NCBI RefSeq assembly: GCF_001639065.2
Contig: NZ_LQXO02000032.1
Location: 1 to 64,000 of the forward strand
Direction: 5' to 3'
DNA: 64,000 nt
Source: Vibrio barjaei
GTDB taxonomy: Bacteria; Pseudomonadota; Gammaproteobacteria; Enterobacterales; Vibrionaceae
The notes under the pieces are model-generated. The model did no database searches. It was not told the DNA's origin and saw only the letters and a list, made by a program, of their open reading frames with translations. Position numbers and translations under genes: made by a program. Positions 31,557-43,175 of this stretch are shown here, piece by piece (position 1 is the stretch's first letter; every line of letters starts with the position of its first letter).

Positions 31557-31937
31557 ATGGCATATAGTGAAAAGGTTATTGACCACTATGAAAACCCACG
31601 TAATGTAGGGTCGTTTGATAAAAATGATCCAGCTGTGGGAAGTGGTATGGTAGGCGCGCCTGCTTGTGGCGACGTAATGAAGCTTCAGATTAAGGTAACA
31701 CCAGAAGGTATTATCGAAGACGCGAAATTCAAAACCTACGGTTGCGGTTCAGCTATCGCATCAAGCTCACTGGTTACTGAGTGGGTAAAAGGTAAATCAA
31801 TTGAAGAAGCAGCTGCGATCAAAAATGCTGAAATTGCTGAAGAACTAGAGTTGCCACCAGTGAAAGTTCACTGCTCAATTCTTGCGGAAGACGCAATTAA
31901 AGCCGCCGTAGCCGATTATAAGAAAAAGCACGACTAA
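31557..31937 (+). CDS. iscU: Fe-S cluster scaffold IscU
   Basis: A 126-residue scaffold with the three cluster cysteines in GAPACGDVM, YGCGSAIASSSLVTEW and VHCSILAEDAI, and the HscA-binding LPPVK (about 98-102). It receives sulfur from IscS and builds [2Fe-2S] clusters. Two residues shorter than E. coli IscU at the C-terminus. Confidence 0.98.
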   Translation: MAYSEKVIDHYENPRNVGSFDKNDPAVGSGMVGAPACGDVMKLQIKVTPEGIIEDAKFKTYGCGSAIASSSLVTEWVKGKSIEEAAAIKNAEIAEELELPPVKVHCSILAEDAIKAAVADYKKKHD

Positions 31938-31995
31938 ATCGCTTGGATAACCAAGCCTTAATATATCATCAAGAGAAGCAAACAAAGGTTGTAGT

Positions 31996-32319
31996 ATGGC
32001 CATCTCAATGACAGAAGCAGCAGCAAGCCGAGTAAGAACGTTTTTAGAAAACCGCGGTAAAGGTATTGGATTACGTTTAGGTGTAAAGACCACTGGTTGT
32101 TCTGGTATGGCCTATGTTCTTGAGTTTGTAGACGAGCTTGATGATGGTGATGAAGTCTTTGAGCACGAAGGTGTGAAAGTCATCATCGATGCAAAGAGCT
32201 TGGTTTATCTTGATGGAACAGAGCTTGATTACGTGAAAGAGGGCTTGAACGAAGGGTTCGAATTCAACAACCCAAACGCAAAAGGCGAGTGCGGTTGTGG
32301 TGAGAGCTTTAATGTTTAA
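31996..32319 (+). CDS. iscA: Fe-S carrier IscA
   Basis: A 107-residue A-type carrier with cysteines in TTGCSGMAY (about 35) and the C-terminal [11 protein letters not shown] (two Cys). It passes clusters to target proteins. The 58-base gap after iscU contains an AAAGG ribosome site. Confidence 0.98.
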   Translation: MAISMTEAAASRVRTFLENRGKGIGLRLGVKTTGCSGMAYVLEFVDELDDGDEVFEHEGVKVIIDAKSLVYLDGTELDYVKEGLNEGFEFNNPNAKGECGCGESFNV

Positions 32320-32386
32320 CCTTTAATAATCGTGGTGCAGTTGGTTTAGCCAGTTGCTCCACGATTCTTGTTTGCGAGTCTATGTT

Positions 32387-32902
32387 ATGAACCATTTCGA
32401 ACTATTTGGGCTACCTATTCAGTTTCAGCTGGACGGTAGCCTTCTTTCTTCTCAATTCAGAGAATTACAGCGACGCTTTCATCCCGATAACTTTGCTACC
32501 GCTTCCGAGCGTGACCGCATGCTTGCGGTTCAGAAAGCAGCGCAAATCAATGACGCATACGAAGTACTTCGTAAACCAATTTCTCGAGCAGAGTATCTGC
32601 TGGCTGAGAATGGCGTAGATATTCGAGCTGAACAGCAAACCTTGCAAGATCCTATGTTCTTAATGGAACAGATGGAACTGCGAGAGACCCTCGAAGAAAT
32701 AGAGACCTCAAGCGATGTTGAGTCAGAACTTTTTGACTTTGAAGCGAAGGTCAGCAAAATGTTCAAATCACAACTGCTTGAGTTACAACAGCTGCTCGAA
32801 CAGAATCAGTGGCCACAAGCTGCAGATAGCGTCAGAAAACTAAAATTTATCGCCAAGTTGCAAAGTGAAATAGAACAGCTCGAAGATAAGCTGCTTGGTT
32901 AA
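32387..32902 (+). CDS. hscB: Fe-S co-chaperone HscB
   Basis: A 171-residue J-domain protein. The J domain (about 1-75) has MNHFELFGLP, HPD in RRFHPDNFA, and NDAYEVLRKPISRAEYLL. The C-terminal helices bind IscU. It stimulates the HscA ATPase. The ATG at 32387 gives the family start; upstream codons in frame are not homologous. Confidence 0.97.
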   Translation: MNHFELFGLPIQFQLDGSLLSSQFRELQRRFHPDNFATASERDRMLAVQKAAQINDAYEVLRKPISRAEYLLAENGVDIRAEQQTLQDPMFLMEQMELRETLEEIETSSDVESELFDFEAKVSKMFKSQLLELQQLLEQNQWPQAADSVRKLKFIAKLQSEIEQLEDKLLG

Positions 32903-32925
32903 TGGAAGCTCCCAAGGATATTTGA

Positions 32926-34776
32926 ATGGCATTACTTCAAATCGCAGAACCCGGTCAAAGCTCTGCGCCACACGAACATAAGTTGGCTGCAGGTATTGAT
33001 CTAGGGACTACAAACTCTCTAGTTGCAACGGTCAGAAGTGGAGAAGCGGCCACGCTACCAGATTCGAATGGCAGAAATATCTTGCCTTCGGCCGTGCACT
33101 ACACAGAAGAGTTGACCACGGTCGGTGTTGAGGCTCGTGATAACGCAGCTTCTGATCCTGTGAATACTATTATTTCGGTAAAACGCTTGTTAGGCCGTTC
33201 ACTTTCTGATGTTCAAAGCCGTTATCCATCCATGCCTTACTCTTTGACAGAAAGTGATAATGGACTGCCAGTATTACAAACGCGTGGTGGGGCGAAGAAT
33301 CCTATTCAAGTGTCCTCTGATATCTTAAAAGCACTTTCTCAACGTGCAGAAGAATCATTAGGTGGTGAATTAGCAGGAGTGGTTATCACGGTTCCCGCCT
33401 ACTTTGATGATGCTCAGCGTCAAGGCACAAAAGATGCAGCTAGCTTAGCTGGTTTGCATGTCTTAAGACTGCTCAATGAACCTACTGCTGCCGCTATTGC
33501 TTATGGTTTGGATAGTGGTCAAGAAGGTGTGATTGCCGTTTATGATCTTGGTGGAGGCACTTTTGATATTTCCATTCTGAGATTATCTCGTGGCGTATTT
33601 GAAGTACTGGCAACGGGCGGCGATTCAGCGCTGGGTGGTGATGATTTTGACCACTTGGTTGCAGAGCATTTGCAGCAACAAATTGGTAAGGCTGAATTAA
33701 CGGTTAAAGAGCAGCGTGAATTACTGGACGCAGCAACACAAGCTAAGATCGACTTGAGCCAATCCGATGTGGCAAGTGTGGACGTGCTAGGTTGGCAAGG
33801 CACCTTAGAGAAAGCTCAATTTGAAGATCTCATTCGTGCCTTAGTTAAGAAAACCCTTCTTTCTTGTCGCCGTGCTCTAAAAGATGCGGAAGTGGATGCT
33901 GAAGAGGTACTTGAAGTCGTAATGGTGGGCGGTTCAACTCGTACACCTTTGGTTCGCAACATGGTAGGCGAGTTCTTTGGGAAAACGCCTCTGACTAGCA
34001 TTAACCCTGATGAAGTCGTTGCGATTGGTGCTGCTATTCAAGCGGATATTCTTGCAGGAAACAAACCTGACTCTGAAATGTTGCTGCTCGACGTACTGCC
34101 TTTGTCTCTAGGTATTGAAACAATGGGTGGCCTAGTCGAGAAAATTGTTCCTCGAAATACAACCATTCCAGTTGCTCGTGCTCAAGAGTTTACCACTTTT
34201 AAAGACGGTCAAACGGCTATGTCGGTTCATATTGTTCAAGGTGAACGTGAAATGGTTGATGATTGTCGTTCTCTGGCTCGTTTTTCACTTAAAGGTATTC
34301 CTCCAATGGCGGCGGGTGCTGCGCATATTCGCGTTACCTATCAGGTTGATGCAGATGGTCTACTGTCTGTTACTGCGATGGAAAAGAGCACGGGTATTCA
34401 ATCTGATATTCAAGTCAAGCCATCATACGGCCTAAGCGATGATGAAGTGACTAACATGCTTAAAGATTCGATGACTTACGCTAAAGATGACATGCTGGCT
34501 CGTGCCTTAGCTGAACAGCGTGTGGAAGCCGATCGCGTTATCGAAGGGTTGATTGCAGCGATGCAAGCCGATGGCGATGCTTTACTCGATGAACAAGAAA
34601 AACAAATACTAGTAGAAGCGATTGAAGCACTGATTAAATTGCGCAATGGTGACGATGCCGACGCCATTGAACAAGGTATAAAAAATACTGATAAAGCGAG
34701 CCAAGAATTTGCTTCTCGTCGTATGGACAAATCCATTCGCGAAGCTCTTGCTGGTCAATCAGTAGATAACATTTAA
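32926..34776 (+). CDS. hscA: Fe-S chaperone HscA (Hsp70 class)
   Basis: A 616-residue specialised Hsp70, the length of E. coli HscA. ATPase texts are [47 protein letters not shown] and [13 protein letters not shown]. The substrate domain begins near 390 ([15 protein letters not shown]). It binds LPPVK of IscU to drive cluster release. hscB lies 23 bases before it. Confidence 0.98.
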   Translation: MALLQIAEPGQSSAPHEHKLAAGIDLGTTNSLVATVRSGEAATLPDSNGRNILPSAVHYTEELTTVGVEARDNAASDPVNTIISVKRLLGRSLSDVQSRYPSMPYSLTESDNGLPVLQTRGGAKNPIQVSSDILKALSQRAEESLGGELAGVVITVPAYFDDAQRQGTKDAASLAGLHVLRLLNEPTAAAIAYGLDSGQEGVIAVYDLGGGTFDISILRLSRGVFEVLATGGDSALGGDDFDHLVAEHLQQQIGKAELTVKEQRELLDAATQAKIDLSQSDVASVDVLGWQGTLEKAQFEDLIRALVKKTLLSCRRALKDAEVDAEEVLEVVMVGGSTRTPLVRNMVGEFFGKTPLTSINPDEVVAIGAAIQADILAGNKPDSEMLLLDVLPLSLGIETMGGLVEKIVPRNTTIPVARAQEFTTFKDGQTAMSVHIVQGEREMVDDCRSLARFSLKGIPPMAAGAAHIRVTYQVDADGLLSVTAMEKSTGIQSDIQVKPSYGLSDDEVTNMLKDSMTYAKDDMLARALAEQRVEADRVIEGLIAAMQADGDALLDEQEKQILVEAIEALIKLRNGDDADAIEQGIKNTDKASQEFASRRMDKSIREALAGQSVDNI

Positions 34777-34795
34777 ATTCGAGGACTAAGTAGTC

Positions 34796-35134
34796 ATGCC
34801 AAAAATAGTTGTTCTGCCCCATGAAGATCTGTGCCCAGAAGGCGCAGTGTTAGAGGCTAACGAAGGCGAAACCGTATTAGATGTGGCACTAAAAAACGGT
34901 ATTGGGATTGAGCACGCTTGTGAGAAATCGTGCGCTTGCACAACTTGTCACGTGATTATTCGTGAAGGTTTTGATTCACTTGAAGAAAGTGAAGAGCTTG
35001 AAGATGACATGCTAGATAAAGCGTGGGGCTTAGAACCAGAATCACGTTTGGGTTGCCAAGCCGTTGTTGCTGATGAAGACTTAGTGGTAGAAATTCCAAA
35101 ATACACGTTAAACCACGCATCTGAAGATCACTAA
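34796..35134 (+). CDS. fdx: Isc system [2Fe-2S] ferredoxin
   Basis: A 112-residue adrenodoxin-type ferredoxin. The cluster ligands are in [10 protein letters not shown] (about 42-51) and GCQ (about 87). It supplies electrons for cluster assembly. The acidic [25 protein letters not shown] block is typical. iscX follows after 14 bases. Confidence 0.98.
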   Translation: MPKIVVLPHEDLCPEGAVLEANEGETVLDVALKNGIGIEHACEKSCACTTCHVIIREGFDSLEESEELEDDMLDKAWGLEPESRLGCQAVVADEDLVVEIPKYTLNHASEDH

Positions 35135-35148
35135 TAAGTGGAGGATAC

Positions 35149-35349
35149 ATGAGCTTAAAATGGACTGACTCTCGTGATATCGCTATTGAGTTGTGCGATC
35201 AATTTCCAGATATGGACCCAAAAACGGTTCGTTTTACCGACTTGCATCAATGGATAACGGAACTAGAAGATTTTGACGATGATCCAAATCGTTCCAATGA
35301 GAAAATCCTTGAAGCAGTCATCTTATGCTGGATGGATGAGTACGATTGA
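35149..35349 (+). CDS. iscX: Fe-S assembly protein IscX
   Basis: A 66-residue acidic protein of the IscX/YfhJ family: [46 protein letters not shown]. It binds IscS and iron and tunes cluster assembly. It ends the isc operon and has an AGTGGAGG ribosome site. Confidence 0.97.
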   Translation: MSLKWTDSRDIAIELCDQFPDMDPKTVRFTDLHQWITELEDFDDDPNRSNEKILEAVILCWMDEYD

Positions 35350-35372
35350 TAAATCGCTCTAACTTTACTTCT

Positions 35373-35399
35373 AAAAACGGACCTTTGGTCCGTTTTTTT
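35373..35399 (+). terminator. Terminator of the isc operon
   Basis: AAAAACGGACC pairs with GGTCCGTTTTT around TTT, with a further T-run. It starts 24 bases after iscX. Confidence 0.92.
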
Positions 35400-35525
35400 G
35401 TCGCTACATGTTACATTGTTATTAATTCCCTTGGGCGGGTCATTGGTATTGTCTCTACATAGTGATAACATCATTTGAATCATAAGATACGACAACACAA
35501 AACAGAATTAAGACAAGGAGAGACC

Positions 35526-36824
35526 ATGTCTAACACAATGTCGGTATTTCTTAGCCAAGAAGCGGCTGCTCCTCAATGGGGTGACAAAGCAATCATCTCT
35601 TTCACAGAAACTGGCGCGACAGTCCACTTGGGCGAGGGCCACGATTTAGGCGCTATTCAGCGCGCGGCTCGTAAATTAGACTCGCAAGGCATTTCTAATG
35701 CAACACTGGCTGGCGAAGGCTGGGATCTAGAATCAACCTGGGCATTCTATCAAGGCTACCGTAACTCTAAGAAAAGCACACAAGTAACGTTGCCATCACT
35801 CAGTGAGCAAGATGAAAACGAGCTGAATGCACGTATCAAAGCCTCTAACTGGACTCGTGACATCATCAACAAGAGTGCGGAAGAAGTCGCACCTCGTCAA
35901 CTTGCGACTATGGCGGCTGAGTTCATTAAATCAACGGCTCCTGAGCACGTTACTTACCGCATTGTAAAAGATAAAGATCTGTTGACTGAAGGTTGGGAAG
36001 GTATTTTCGCGGTAGGTCGCGGTTCTGAACGTACATCCGCAATGCTGCAACTCGATTACAACCCAACAGGTGACGATAATGCCCCAGTCTTTGCGTGCCT
36101 AGTTGGTAAAGGCATCACATTCGACTCTGGTGGCTACAGCCTAAAGCCTTCTAACTTTATGTCGGCGATGAAAGCAGACATGGGTGGCGCTGGTACTATC
36201 ACTGGCGGTTTGGGATTAGCGATCATGCGTGGTTTGAACAAACGTGTGAAGTTGATTCTATGCTGCGCGGAAAACATGGTTTCTGGCCGAGCGCTTAAAT
36301 TGGGTGACGTGATCACTTATAAAAACGGTAAGACGGTTGAGATCATGAATACCGATGCCGAAGGACGCTTGGTTCTGGCTGATGGTCTTATTTACGCAAG
36401 TGAACAGGACCCTGAGCTGATTATTGACTGTGCTACGCTCACTGGTGCAGCTAAGAATGCTCTAGGTAATGATTACCACGCCATCATGTCTTTTGATGAT
36501 GAACTAACTCATCAAGCGTTAACCAATGCAAACCAAGAAAAAGAAGGTTTGTGGCCACTGCCGCTAGCAGACTTCCATCGAGGTATGCTGCCGTCTAACT
36601 TTGCTGACCTGTCAAATATCAGCAGTGGTGATTATTCGCCAGGTGCGAGTACTGCAGCGGCATTTTTGTCTTACTTTGTCACGGATTATAAAAAAGGTTG
36701 GTTGCATTTCGATTGTGCTGGTACTTACCGTAAAGCGGCGACTGATAAGTGGTCTGCGGGTGCAACTGGCATGGGTATTCGTACTCTAGCTCGACTGCTT
36801 ACTGAGCAATCTCAAACCAAATAA
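35526..36824 (+). CDS. pepB: Aminopeptidase PepB (M17 family)
   Basis: A 432-residue leucyl-aminopeptidase-like enzyme. Metal-site texts are [27 protein letters not shown] and [14 protein letters not shown], where Lys, Asp and Glu bind two metal ions. It cleaves N-terminal residues from peptides, as PepB of E. coli does beside iscX. The ATG at 35526 follows AAGGAGAGACC; a frame open from 35475 would bury that ribosome site. Confidence 0.96.
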   Translation: MSNTMSVFLSQEAAAPQWGDKAIISFTETGATVHLGEGHDLGAIQRAARKLDSQGISNATLAGEGWDLESTWAFYQGYRNSKKSTQVTLPSLSEQDENELNARIKASNWTRDIINKSAEEVAPRQLATMAAEFIKSTAPEHVTYRIVKDKDLLTEGWEGIFAVGRGSERTSAMLQLDYNPTGDDNAPVFACLVGKGITFDSGGYSLKPSNFMSAMKADMGGAGTITGGLGLAIMRGLNKRVKLILCCAENMVSGRALKLGDVITYKNGKTVEIMNTDAEGRLVLADGLIYASEQDPELIIDCATLTGAAKNALGNDYHAIMSFDDELTHQALTNANQEKEGLWPLPLADFHRGMLPSNFADLSNISSGDYSPGASTAAAFLSYFVTDYKKGWLHFDCAGTYRKAATDKWSAGATGMGIRTLARLLTEQSQTK

Positions 36825-36856
36825 CAACAATAGAAACAGAAAGATAAGGAACAATA

Positions 36857-37282
36857 ATGGCCCTAGAAAGAACATTTTCAATCGTTAAGCCTGATGCAGT
36901 AGAACGTAATCTTATTGGTGAGATCTATCATCGTATTGAGAAAGCTGGTTTAAAAATTATCGCAGCTAAGATGGTTCACTTAACCGATGAGCAAGCGAAA
37001 GGGTTTTACGCTGAACACGAGGGTAAACCATTCTTTGAGGCACTACGCGAGTTTATGACCTCTGGTCCTATCATGGTTCAAGTACTTGAAGGCGAAGATG
37101 CCATCGCTCGTTATCGTGAGCTTATGGGGAAGACTAACCCAGAAGAGGCGGCATGCGGAACCATTCGTGCGGACTACGCGTTAAGCATGCGTCATAACTC
37201 GGTACACGGTTCAGACAGTCCAGTGTCTGCGGCACGTGAAATTGAATTTTTCTTCCCAACGTCGGAAATTTGTCCGCGTTAA
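36857..37282 (+). CDS. ndk: Nucleoside diphosphate kinase Ndk
   Basis: A 141-residue enzyme of standard length. It starts [22 protein letters not shown], and the active-site His is in [27 protein letters not shown]. It moves phosphate between nucleoside di- and triphosphates. pepB lies 32 bases before it, so the two may share a transcript. Confidence 0.98.
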   Translation: MALERTFSIVKPDAVERNLIGEIYHRIEKAGLKIIAAKMVHLTDEQAKGFYAEHEGKPFFEALREFMTSGPIMVQVLEGEDAIARYRELMGKTNPEEAACGTIRADYALSMRHNSVHGSDSPVSAAREIEFFFPTSEICPR

Positions 37283-37302
37283 TGATTGACTCCGTTCAAC
37301 AC

Positions 37303-37326
37303 AAGGAGGCTTAGGCCTCCTTTTTT
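37303..37326 (+). terminator. Terminator after ndk
   Basis: AAGGAGGC and GCCTCCTT pair around TTAG, followed by TTTTT. It lies 20 bases past the stop. Confidence 0.9.
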
Positions 37327-37402
37327 AATATTGAGTGTTTGCATTGTTCAAAAAATGTTCACTTATAAATGAATACCTTATTATTTTAAGGTTTTGTAGC
37401 GC

Positions 37403-37431
37403 TTGTTGTAGTCGCCTAAAGGCTGTACAAT
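37403..37431 (+). promoter_or_regulatory. Sigma70 promoter of rlmN
   Basis: TTGTTG (37403-37408), a 17-base spacer and TACAAT (37426-37431) lie between the ndk terminator and rlmN. The start would be about 35 bases before the ATG at 37472. Confidence 0.6.
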
Positions 37432-37471
37432 TCGCGCCCTTAAGTAGAATCACCGTCATCGAAGAGGCAAC

Positions 37472-38596
37472 ATGACCGCACAAAAAGTCAATCTACTCGA
37501 TTTTGATCGCAAAGGTATGCGTAAATTCTTCCAAGAGGAACTTGGCGAAAAAGCCTTCCGTGCTGATCAGGTTATGAAGTGGATCTATCACTTCGGTTGT
37601 GATGACTTTGAGAAGATGACCAACATCAACAAGAAGCTTCGAGAAAAGTTGATTCGTCTGGCCGAAATTAAAGCCCCGACAGTCTCTGAAGCGCAACACT
37701 CATCAGATGGCACCATTAAATGGGCGATGCGAGTGGGTGATCAAGATGTTGAAACGGTCTATATCCCAGATGATGACCGTGCAACCTTGTGCGTTTCATC
37801 TCAAGTAGGTTGTGCGTTGGAGTGTAAGTTCTGTTCAACGGCGCAGCAGGGCTTTAATCGTAACCTAAAAGTATCGGAAATCATCGGTCAGGTTTGGCGT
37901 GCAGCGCGTGAAGTGGGCCTTGAAAAAGAGACTGGTCGTCGCCCTATCACTAACGTTGTGATGATGGGTATGGGCGAACCTCTACTTAACATGAAAAACC
38001 TGATGCCAGCGCTAGAGATTATGCTAGATGATCTTGGCTTTGGTTTGTCTAAACGCAGAGTCACGGTATCGACTTCTGGTGTGGTATCTGGTCTTGATCA
38101 AATGACCGGTGAAATTGATGTCGCGTTGGCTATTTCTCTACATGCTCCAAATGACAAATTGCGTAGTGAAATCATGCCGATTAACGATCGTTGGGATATC
38201 GAAGATTTCTTAGCATCAGTTCGTCGCTATATTGCGTCATCTAACGCTAATCGCGGCAAAGTAACCGTTGAATATGTGCTTTTAGACCACGTTAACGACG
38301 ACATGGATCATGCACGTGAGCTTGCGGAATTGTTGAAAGACACGCCTGCAAAAATCAACTTGATTCCATTTAACCCTTATCCGGGGTCACCGTACAAGAA
38401 ACCAAGTAACTCGCGCATCGATCGTTTCATGAAGACGCTAATGCAATACGATTACACTGTGACAGTTCGTAAGACTCGCGGTGACGATATTGATGCAGCT
38501 TGTGGTCAATTAGTCGGAGATGTAATTGACCGTACAAAACGTACCAAGCAACTGGCTGAGCAAAAAGGTGAAGCTATTCCGGTAAAAGCGGTATAA
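37472..38596 (+). CDS. rlmN: Dual 23S rRNA/tRNA adenine-C2 methyltransferase RlmN
   Basis: A 374-residue radical-SAM enzyme. The cluster motif is [19 protein letters not shown] (about 115-133), with [10 protein letters not shown] and the C-terminal [13 protein letters not shown] carrying the methyl-bearing Cys. It methylates A2503 of 23S rRNA and A37 of several tRNAs. Length is normal. rodZ follows 488 bases later. Confidence 0.98.
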   Translation: MTAQKVNLLDFDRKGMRKFFQEELGEKAFRADQVMKWIYHFGCDDFEKMTNINKKLREKLIRLAEIKAPTVSEAQHSSDGTIKWAMRVGDQDVETVYIPDDDRATLCVSSQVGCALECKFCSTAQQGFNRNLKVSEIIGQVWRAAREVGLEKETGRRPITNVVMMGMGEPLLNMKNLMPALEIMLDDLGFGLSKRRVTVSTSGVVSGLDQMTGEIDVALAISLHAPNDKLRSEIMPINDRWDIEDFLASVRRYIASSNANRGKVTVEYVLLDHVNDDMDHARELAELLKDTPAKINLIPFNPYPGSPYKKPSNSRIDRFMKTLMQYDYTVTVRKTRGDDIDAACGQLVGDVIDRTKRTKQLAEQKGEAIPVKAV

Positions 38597-38613
38597 ACCA
38601 ATAACAAATGATG

Positions 38614-38643
38614 AAAAACCAAGTATTTGCTTGGTTTTTTTGT
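38614..38643 (+). terminator. Terminator after rlmN
   Basis: AAAAACCAAG and CTTGGTTTTT pair around TATTTG, followed by more T. Confidence 0.88.
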
Positions 38644-39084
38644 ATCTATAGCGCTGTAATCGAAAATATCTGATCCTTGCCACAATTTACTGATAAAAAA
38701 TTCAGTATTAATGGAACAAATATCAGTTTTGTTAATCAAATATTTCAAAACGTCGCCTGAACCTTATTGATAGTGTCAATTTTTCATCAAAAATGGCGCT
38801 ATTTACGTCGTTTTACGTTTGCCGATTTTAACTCGTGGTTAGAATCGACTATGATGGTCACATTCAGCCGCTGTCTTGACCCATTTGGGAGTGAGATTGC
38901 GCAAAAATCATAATGAAATCGAGCACTTTGCACTAGACTGAGGTGTAGAAGTAGGCAATTTGGGACTATGCTGTAAATACAGTTAGTACGTACGATTTAC
39001 CACACTAATGACGACAGCACACCAATAAATAAAACGAACTAAGCGTGTAGCGTCATAGTCACAACCAAAAGAAGTACATGATAA
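38644..39084 (+). other. Gene-free stretch before rodZ
   Basis: No protein gene is supported here on either strand. The text is AT-rich and includes CTGTAAATACAG (38971-38982) and TAGTACGTACGA as small palindromes. It presumably carries the rodZ-ispG promoter, but no strong sigma70 pair stands out. Confidence 0.6.
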
Positions 39085-40038
39085 ATGAGTACTGAACAAA
39101 ATACCGCAGTAGAAGATAAAGTTGAACAGCAACCACAAGAGCCCGTTCTTGCCGGAACCATATTAAAAGAGAAGCGTGAAGCGCTAGGTCTCACTCAGAA
39201 ACAGATCGCAGACCGCTTGCGCTTGCGTGTCGCCATCATTCAAAAGATAGAAGCCAATGATTTTGATGGTGAGCAAGTTGCAACCTTCACTCGAGGGTAT
39301 CTACGTTCTTACGCGAAGGCTGTGGGCATTGATGAAAAAGAGATCCTTGGTGCCATTGAACACCACAGTGAAGCTCAACCTTCAGAACAGCCAATGCAGA
39401 GCTTCTCTCAGAAAACCAATAAAGAAAAACACGATAGCCGCATAATGAAACTTACTTGGGGTATTTTCGTGGTAATTATTGGTATCTCTTCGGTTTGGTG
39501 GTTGCAAAGCCAGCAAAAAGATACCTTATCGGAAATCGCAGACACCAGCGATCCGGCTTTTCAAGTAGAAGAACCCGTTTCACCACAGCTTACTGTTGAG
39601 CCTGAATTAGCTCCAGCAGAAGATGAAGTAAAGACTATTGATGTGTCTGCTATTATCGAAACGCCTGAGCGGACAGAGGAAGCCGCAACAGAGCCAGCAT
39701 CAGAGGCTGCCAATCTTGACGCTGAAGTGGCGTCAGCAGACGTTGCAGTAATTGAGGAACAACCACAGACCTCAAATGAACAACCAAAGCCGGTAGATGG
39801 TCTGACTAATTTAACGATGGCTTTCACAGGTGATTGCTGGGTCCAAGTAAAAGATGCGGACGGAAAAACCATTACTACCGGTATTAAAAAGCAGGGTGAT
39901 AATGTCAATGTTAACGGAAAAGCGCCATTTAAAGTGATTTTAGGTGCTCCTGAGAAAGTTTCTATGACATTAGCAAGTGAACCTGTCGACCTTTCTGGGT
40001 ATACTTCAGGCAAAGTAGCTCGATTCACCTTACCTTAG
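39085..40038 (+). CDS. rodZ: Cytoskeleton protein RodZ
   Basis: A 317-residue membrane protein. The N-terminal helix-turn-helix (about 21-85, AGTILKEKREALGLTQKQIADRLRLRVAIIQKIEANDF) binds MreB. One membrane helix lies at about 128-148 (LTWGIFVVIIGISSVWWLQ). A Glu/Pro/Thr-rich linker is followed by a C-terminal DUF4115 domain (about 240-317). It sets rod shape. ispG begins nine bases after the stop. Confidence 0.97.
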   Translation: MSTEQNTAVEDKVEQQPQEPVLAGTILKEKREALGLTQKQIADRLRLRVAIIQKIEANDFDGEQVATFTRGYLRSYAKAVGIDEKEILGAIEHHSEAQPSEQPMQSFSQKTNKEKHDSRIMKLTWGIFVVIIGISSVWWLQSQQKDTLSEIADTSDPAFQVEEPVSPQLTVEPELAPAEDEVKTIDVSAIIETPERTEEAATEPASEAANLDAEVASADVAVIEEQPQTSNEQPKPVDGLTNLTMAFTGDCWVQVKDADGKTITTGIKKQGDNVNVNGKAPFKVILGAPEKVSMTLASEPVDLSGYTSGKVARFTLP

Positions 40039-40047
40039 ATAATCAAT

Positions 40048-41172
40048 ATGCATCACGAATCACCAATTAAACGTCGCCCATCTACGCGTATTTATGTGGG
40101 CGATGTACCTATCGGCGATGGCGCGCCCATTGCTGTTCAGTCAATGACAAACACTCGCACGACGGATGTTGCTGCGACCGTTGCTCAGATTAAAGCGTTA
40201 GAAAATGTCGGTGCAGACATTGTTCGTGTTTCTGTTCCTACTATGGATGCCGCAGAAGCCTTCCGAGAAATCAAACAGCAAGTTTCGATTCCTTTGGTTG
40301 CCGACATTCATTTCGACTATCGAATTGCATTGAAGGTCGCGGAGTATGGCGTAGATTGTTTACGTATCAACCCAGGTAATATCGGTAACGAAGCTCGCAT
40401 TCGCTCTGTGGTAGATTGTGCACGCGATAAAAATATTCCAATTCGTATTGGCGTAAATGGCGGGTCTCTAGAAAAAGACATTCAGATGAAATATGGCGAG
40501 CCTACACCAGCTGCTTTGGTTGAGTCAGCGATGCGTCACGTGGATATTTTGGATCGTCTAAACTTCGACCAATTTAAAGTCAGCGTCAAAGCATCGGATG
40601 TGTTCCTAGCCGTAGATTCTTACCGATTGTTGGCTCAAAAGATTGATCAACCACTACACTTAGGTATCACTGAAGCCGGCGGCGCACGTGCGGGTGCCGT
40701 GAAGTCGTCAGTTGGTCTTGGAATGTTGTTGGCAGAAGGTATTGGTGACACTTTGCGTATTTCTTTGGCTGCAGATCCTGTTGAAGAGATTAAAGTGGGC
40801 TTTGATATTTTGAAGTCATTGCGTATTCGTTCTCGTGGCATCAACTTCATTGCTTGCCCAAGTTGTTCACGTCAAGAATTTGATGTGATCGGCACAGTAA
40901 ATGCGCTTGAGCAGCGTTTAGAAGATGTAATTACCCCAATGGATGTATCGATTATCGGCTGTGTGGTTAATGGACCAGGTGAAGCAGAAGTTTCACACTT
41001 AGGCTTAGCTGGCAGTAACAAGAAAAGTGCATTCTACGAGGACGGTAAACGTCAGAAAGAGCGCTTCGATAATGATGACCTGGTGAATAAGCTCGAAGCA
41101 AAAATTCGTGCTAAGGCGTCGATGTTAGATGAGTCAAATCGCATCGAAGTGAATCAAGTAGAAGATAAATAA
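40048..41172 (+). CDS. ispG: 4-hydroxy-3-methylbut-2-enyl diphosphate synthase IspG
   Basis: A 374-residue [4Fe-4S] enzyme of the MEP isoprenoid pathway. It opens [34 protein letters not shown]. Cluster cysteines are in [13 protein letters not shown] and [11 protein letters not shown]. The length equals E. coli (372). hisS follows after 26 bases. Confidence 0.98.
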   Translation: MHHESPIKRRPSTRIYVGDVPIGDGAPIAVQSMTNTRTTDVAATVAQIKALENVGADIVRVSVPTMDAAEAFREIKQQVSIPLVADIHFDYRIALKVAEYGVDCLRINPGNIGNEARIRSVVDCARDKNIPIRIGVNGGSLEKDIQMKYGEPTPAALVESAMRHVDILDRLNFDQFKVSVKASDVFLAVDSYRLLAQKIDQPLHLGITEAGGARAGAVKSSVGLGMLLAEGIGDTLRISLAADPVEEIKVGFDILKSLRIRSRGINFIACPSCSRQEFDVIGTVNALEQRLEDVITPMDVSIIGCVVNGPGEAEVSHLGLAGSNKKSAFYEDGKRQKERFDNDDLVNKLEAKIRAKASMLDESNRIEVNQVEDK

Positions 41173-41198
41173 TTTCAACGATATAACGGTATTAAACT

Positions 41199-42467
41199 GT
41201 GGCAAAAACTATTCAAGCAATCCGAGGCATGAACGACTGCCTCCCAACACAATCTCCACTTTGGCAAAAAGTTGAGAATACAGTGAAGCATGTTGTTAGC
41301 GCATATGGCTACAACGAAGTACGTATGCCAATCGTTGAAATGACCCATCTATTCAGCCGTGCTATCGGTGAAGTGACGGATGTGGTCGAAAAGGAAATGT
41401 ACACCTTCGAAGATCGTAATGGCGATAGCTTAACACTTCGCCCTGAAGGCACGGCTGGTTGTGTGCGTTCTGGTATTGAAAACGGTTTGCTATATAACCA
41501 AGAACAACGTCTTTGGTATATGGGTCCAATGTTCCGTCATGAGCGCCCACAAAAGGGTCGTTACCGTCAATTTCATCAATGTGGTGTGGAAGTCTTTGGT
41601 CTAAATGGCCCTGACGTTGATGCTGAGCTCATCATGATGACTGCGCGTTTATGGCGTGAGTTGGGTATTGCTGAACATGTACGTTTGGAACTGAACTCTA
41701 TCGGTTCTCTAGAAGCTCGTGCTGATTACCGTACGGCATTGATTGCTCACCTAGAGCAGCATATTGATGTTCTTGATGAAGATAGCAAGCGTCGTATGTA
41801 CACCAATCCGCTACGCGTTCTAGATAGCAAAAACCCAGATGTACAAGCCATTTTGGTTGATGCTCCTGAGCTGTCAGATTACCTCGATGCAGACTCAAAA
41901 CAGCATTTTGCAGGTCTTTGTGAACTTCTTGACGCAGCAGGAATCGAATATACGGTAAATCAACGCCTTGTCCGTGGGTTGGATTACTACAACCGTACGG
42001 TATTTGAGTGGATCACCGAAAGTTTAGGTGCTCAAGGCACGGTCTGTGGCGGTGGTCGTTATGACGGGTTGGTTGAACAACTTGGTGGCAAAGCGACGCC
42101 TGCTGTCGGTTTTGCTATGGGTTTAGAGCGTTTGGTACTAATGATGGAAACGCTTGAGCTGACTGATGTTCGTCGTAGTGTTGATGCTTACGTAGTGACT
42201 GCGGGTGAAGGCACCATGATGGCAGGTATGAAGCTAGCCGAGTCTTTGCGTGAAGCTATCCCTGGTATTCGTGTCATGAACCACTTTGGTGGCGGCAACT
42301 TCAAGAAACAATTTAAGCGTGCAGATAAAGTTGGCGCAGTATACGCTCTAGTGCTAGGCGAGAATGAAGTGGCCGAGAATACGGTCGTGGTCAAAGATTT
42401 GCAGGGTGGTGAGCAAGAAACTATTGCTCAAACTGAGTTAGCCGCTAAATTAGCAGATATTATCTAG
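41199..42467 (+). CDS. hisS: Histidyl-tRNA synthetase HisS
   Basis: A 422-residue class II synthetase. Motif 2 is in [23 protein letters not shown], the His-specific text is [13 protein letters not shown], and motif 3 is [13 protein letters not shown]. The C-terminal anticodon domain runs from about 330. The start is GTG. Length matches E. coli (424). Confidence 0.98.
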   Translation: MAKTIQAIRGMNDCLPTQSPLWQKVENTVKHVVSAYGYNEVRMPIVEMTHLFSRAIGEVTDVVEKEMYTFEDRNGDSLTLRPEGTAGCVRSGIENGLLYNQEQRLWYMGPMFRHERPQKGRYRQFHQCGVEVFGLNGPDVDAELIMMTARLWRELGIAEHVRLELNSIGSLEARADYRTALIAHLEQHIDVLDEDSKRRMYTNPLRVLDSKNPDVQAILVDAPELSDYLDADSKQHFAGLCELLDAAGIEYTVNQRLVRGLDYYNRTVFEWITESLGAQGTVCGGGRYDGLVEQLGGKATPAVGFAMGLERLVLMMETLELTDVRRSVDAYVVTAGEGTMMAGMKLAESLREAIPGIRVMNHFGGGNFKKQFKRADKVGAVYALVLGENEVAENTVVVKDLQGGEQETIAQTELAAKLADII

Positions 42468-42548
42468 TTTATAGACTGACGTTGATAGAACGTATTCGAT
42501 AGATGAATCAATCAACGTTAGTGACGAATTCTTTTAAGAGGACAGGAA

Positions 42549-43163
42549 GTGGAACTCTACGATTCTGAAGAACAACAAGTAGAAGCAATCAAAGATTGGT
42601 GGAAAGAGAACGGCAAAGCCGTGGTTCTTGGTGTTGTTGTTGGTTTGGGTGGTTTATTTGGCTGGCGTTACTATCAAGATTCAGTAACGTCTGCGCAAGA
42701 AGCCGCTTCTGAACAGTATACCAAAGCGGTAGAAGCTATTGCCGCTAAAGGCACTGACGCAAGTGGCGACGTACAAGCATTTATCGATGGTAGCAAAGAC
42801 ACTGAATACAGTGTTTTGGCGTCACTACAACTAGCGAAAGTTCAAGTAGAAGCTGGTGAGCTTGAAAAGGCTCTTGAGCAACTGCAATGGGCACAAAGCA
42901 AAACTAAAGATGCGGCGATCACTCCGCTTGTGACTTACCGTATCGCTCGTCTAATGGCGGAAACGGGTAACGTTGATGGTGCGCGTGCTGAACTTGCGAA
43001 AATTACCGATGACGCATGGGCAGGTCGAGTGGCTGAACTGCGTGGTGATATCGCAATTCGTGAAGGTGACCGTGATGCAGCTTATACTGCTTATACTGAA
43101 GCACAGCAAGCGCAAGACGCAAGCCAAGGGTTACAAATTAAACTGGACGATCTTGCCAAGTAA
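42549..43163 (+). CDS. yfgM: YfgM family membrane protein
   Basis: A 204-residue protein with one membrane helix (about 24-42, AVVLGVVVGLGGLFGWRYY) and a periplasmic TPR-like domain (LASLQLAKVQVEAGELEKALEQL). YfgM in E. coli interacts with the SecYEG channel and periplasmic chaperones. The start is GTG with AGGACAGGA upstream. bamB follows after 12 bases, as in E. coli. Confidence 0.95.
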   Translation: MELYDSEEQQVEAIKDWWKENGKAVVLGVVVGLGGLFGWRYYQDSVTSAQEAASEQYTKAVEAIAAKGTDASGDVQAFIDGSKDTEYSVLASLQLAKVQVEAGELEKALEQLQWAQSKTKDAAITPLVTYRIARLMAETGNVDGARAELAKITDDAWAGRVAELRGDIAIREGDRDAAYTAYTEAQQAQDASQGLQIKLDDLAK

Positions 43164-43175
43164 GGGCCATAGCCG

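Noticed and set aside
38971..38982. CTGTAAATACAG as a LexA box before rodZ
   Set aside because: LexA sites have eight bases between CTGT and ACAG; here there are four.
38597..39084. Missing pilF between rlmN and rodZ
   Set aside because: That order is typical of Pseudomonas. In E. coli rlmN is followed by rodZ, and I recall Vibrio pilF being elsewhere, so the absence is not evidence of loss.
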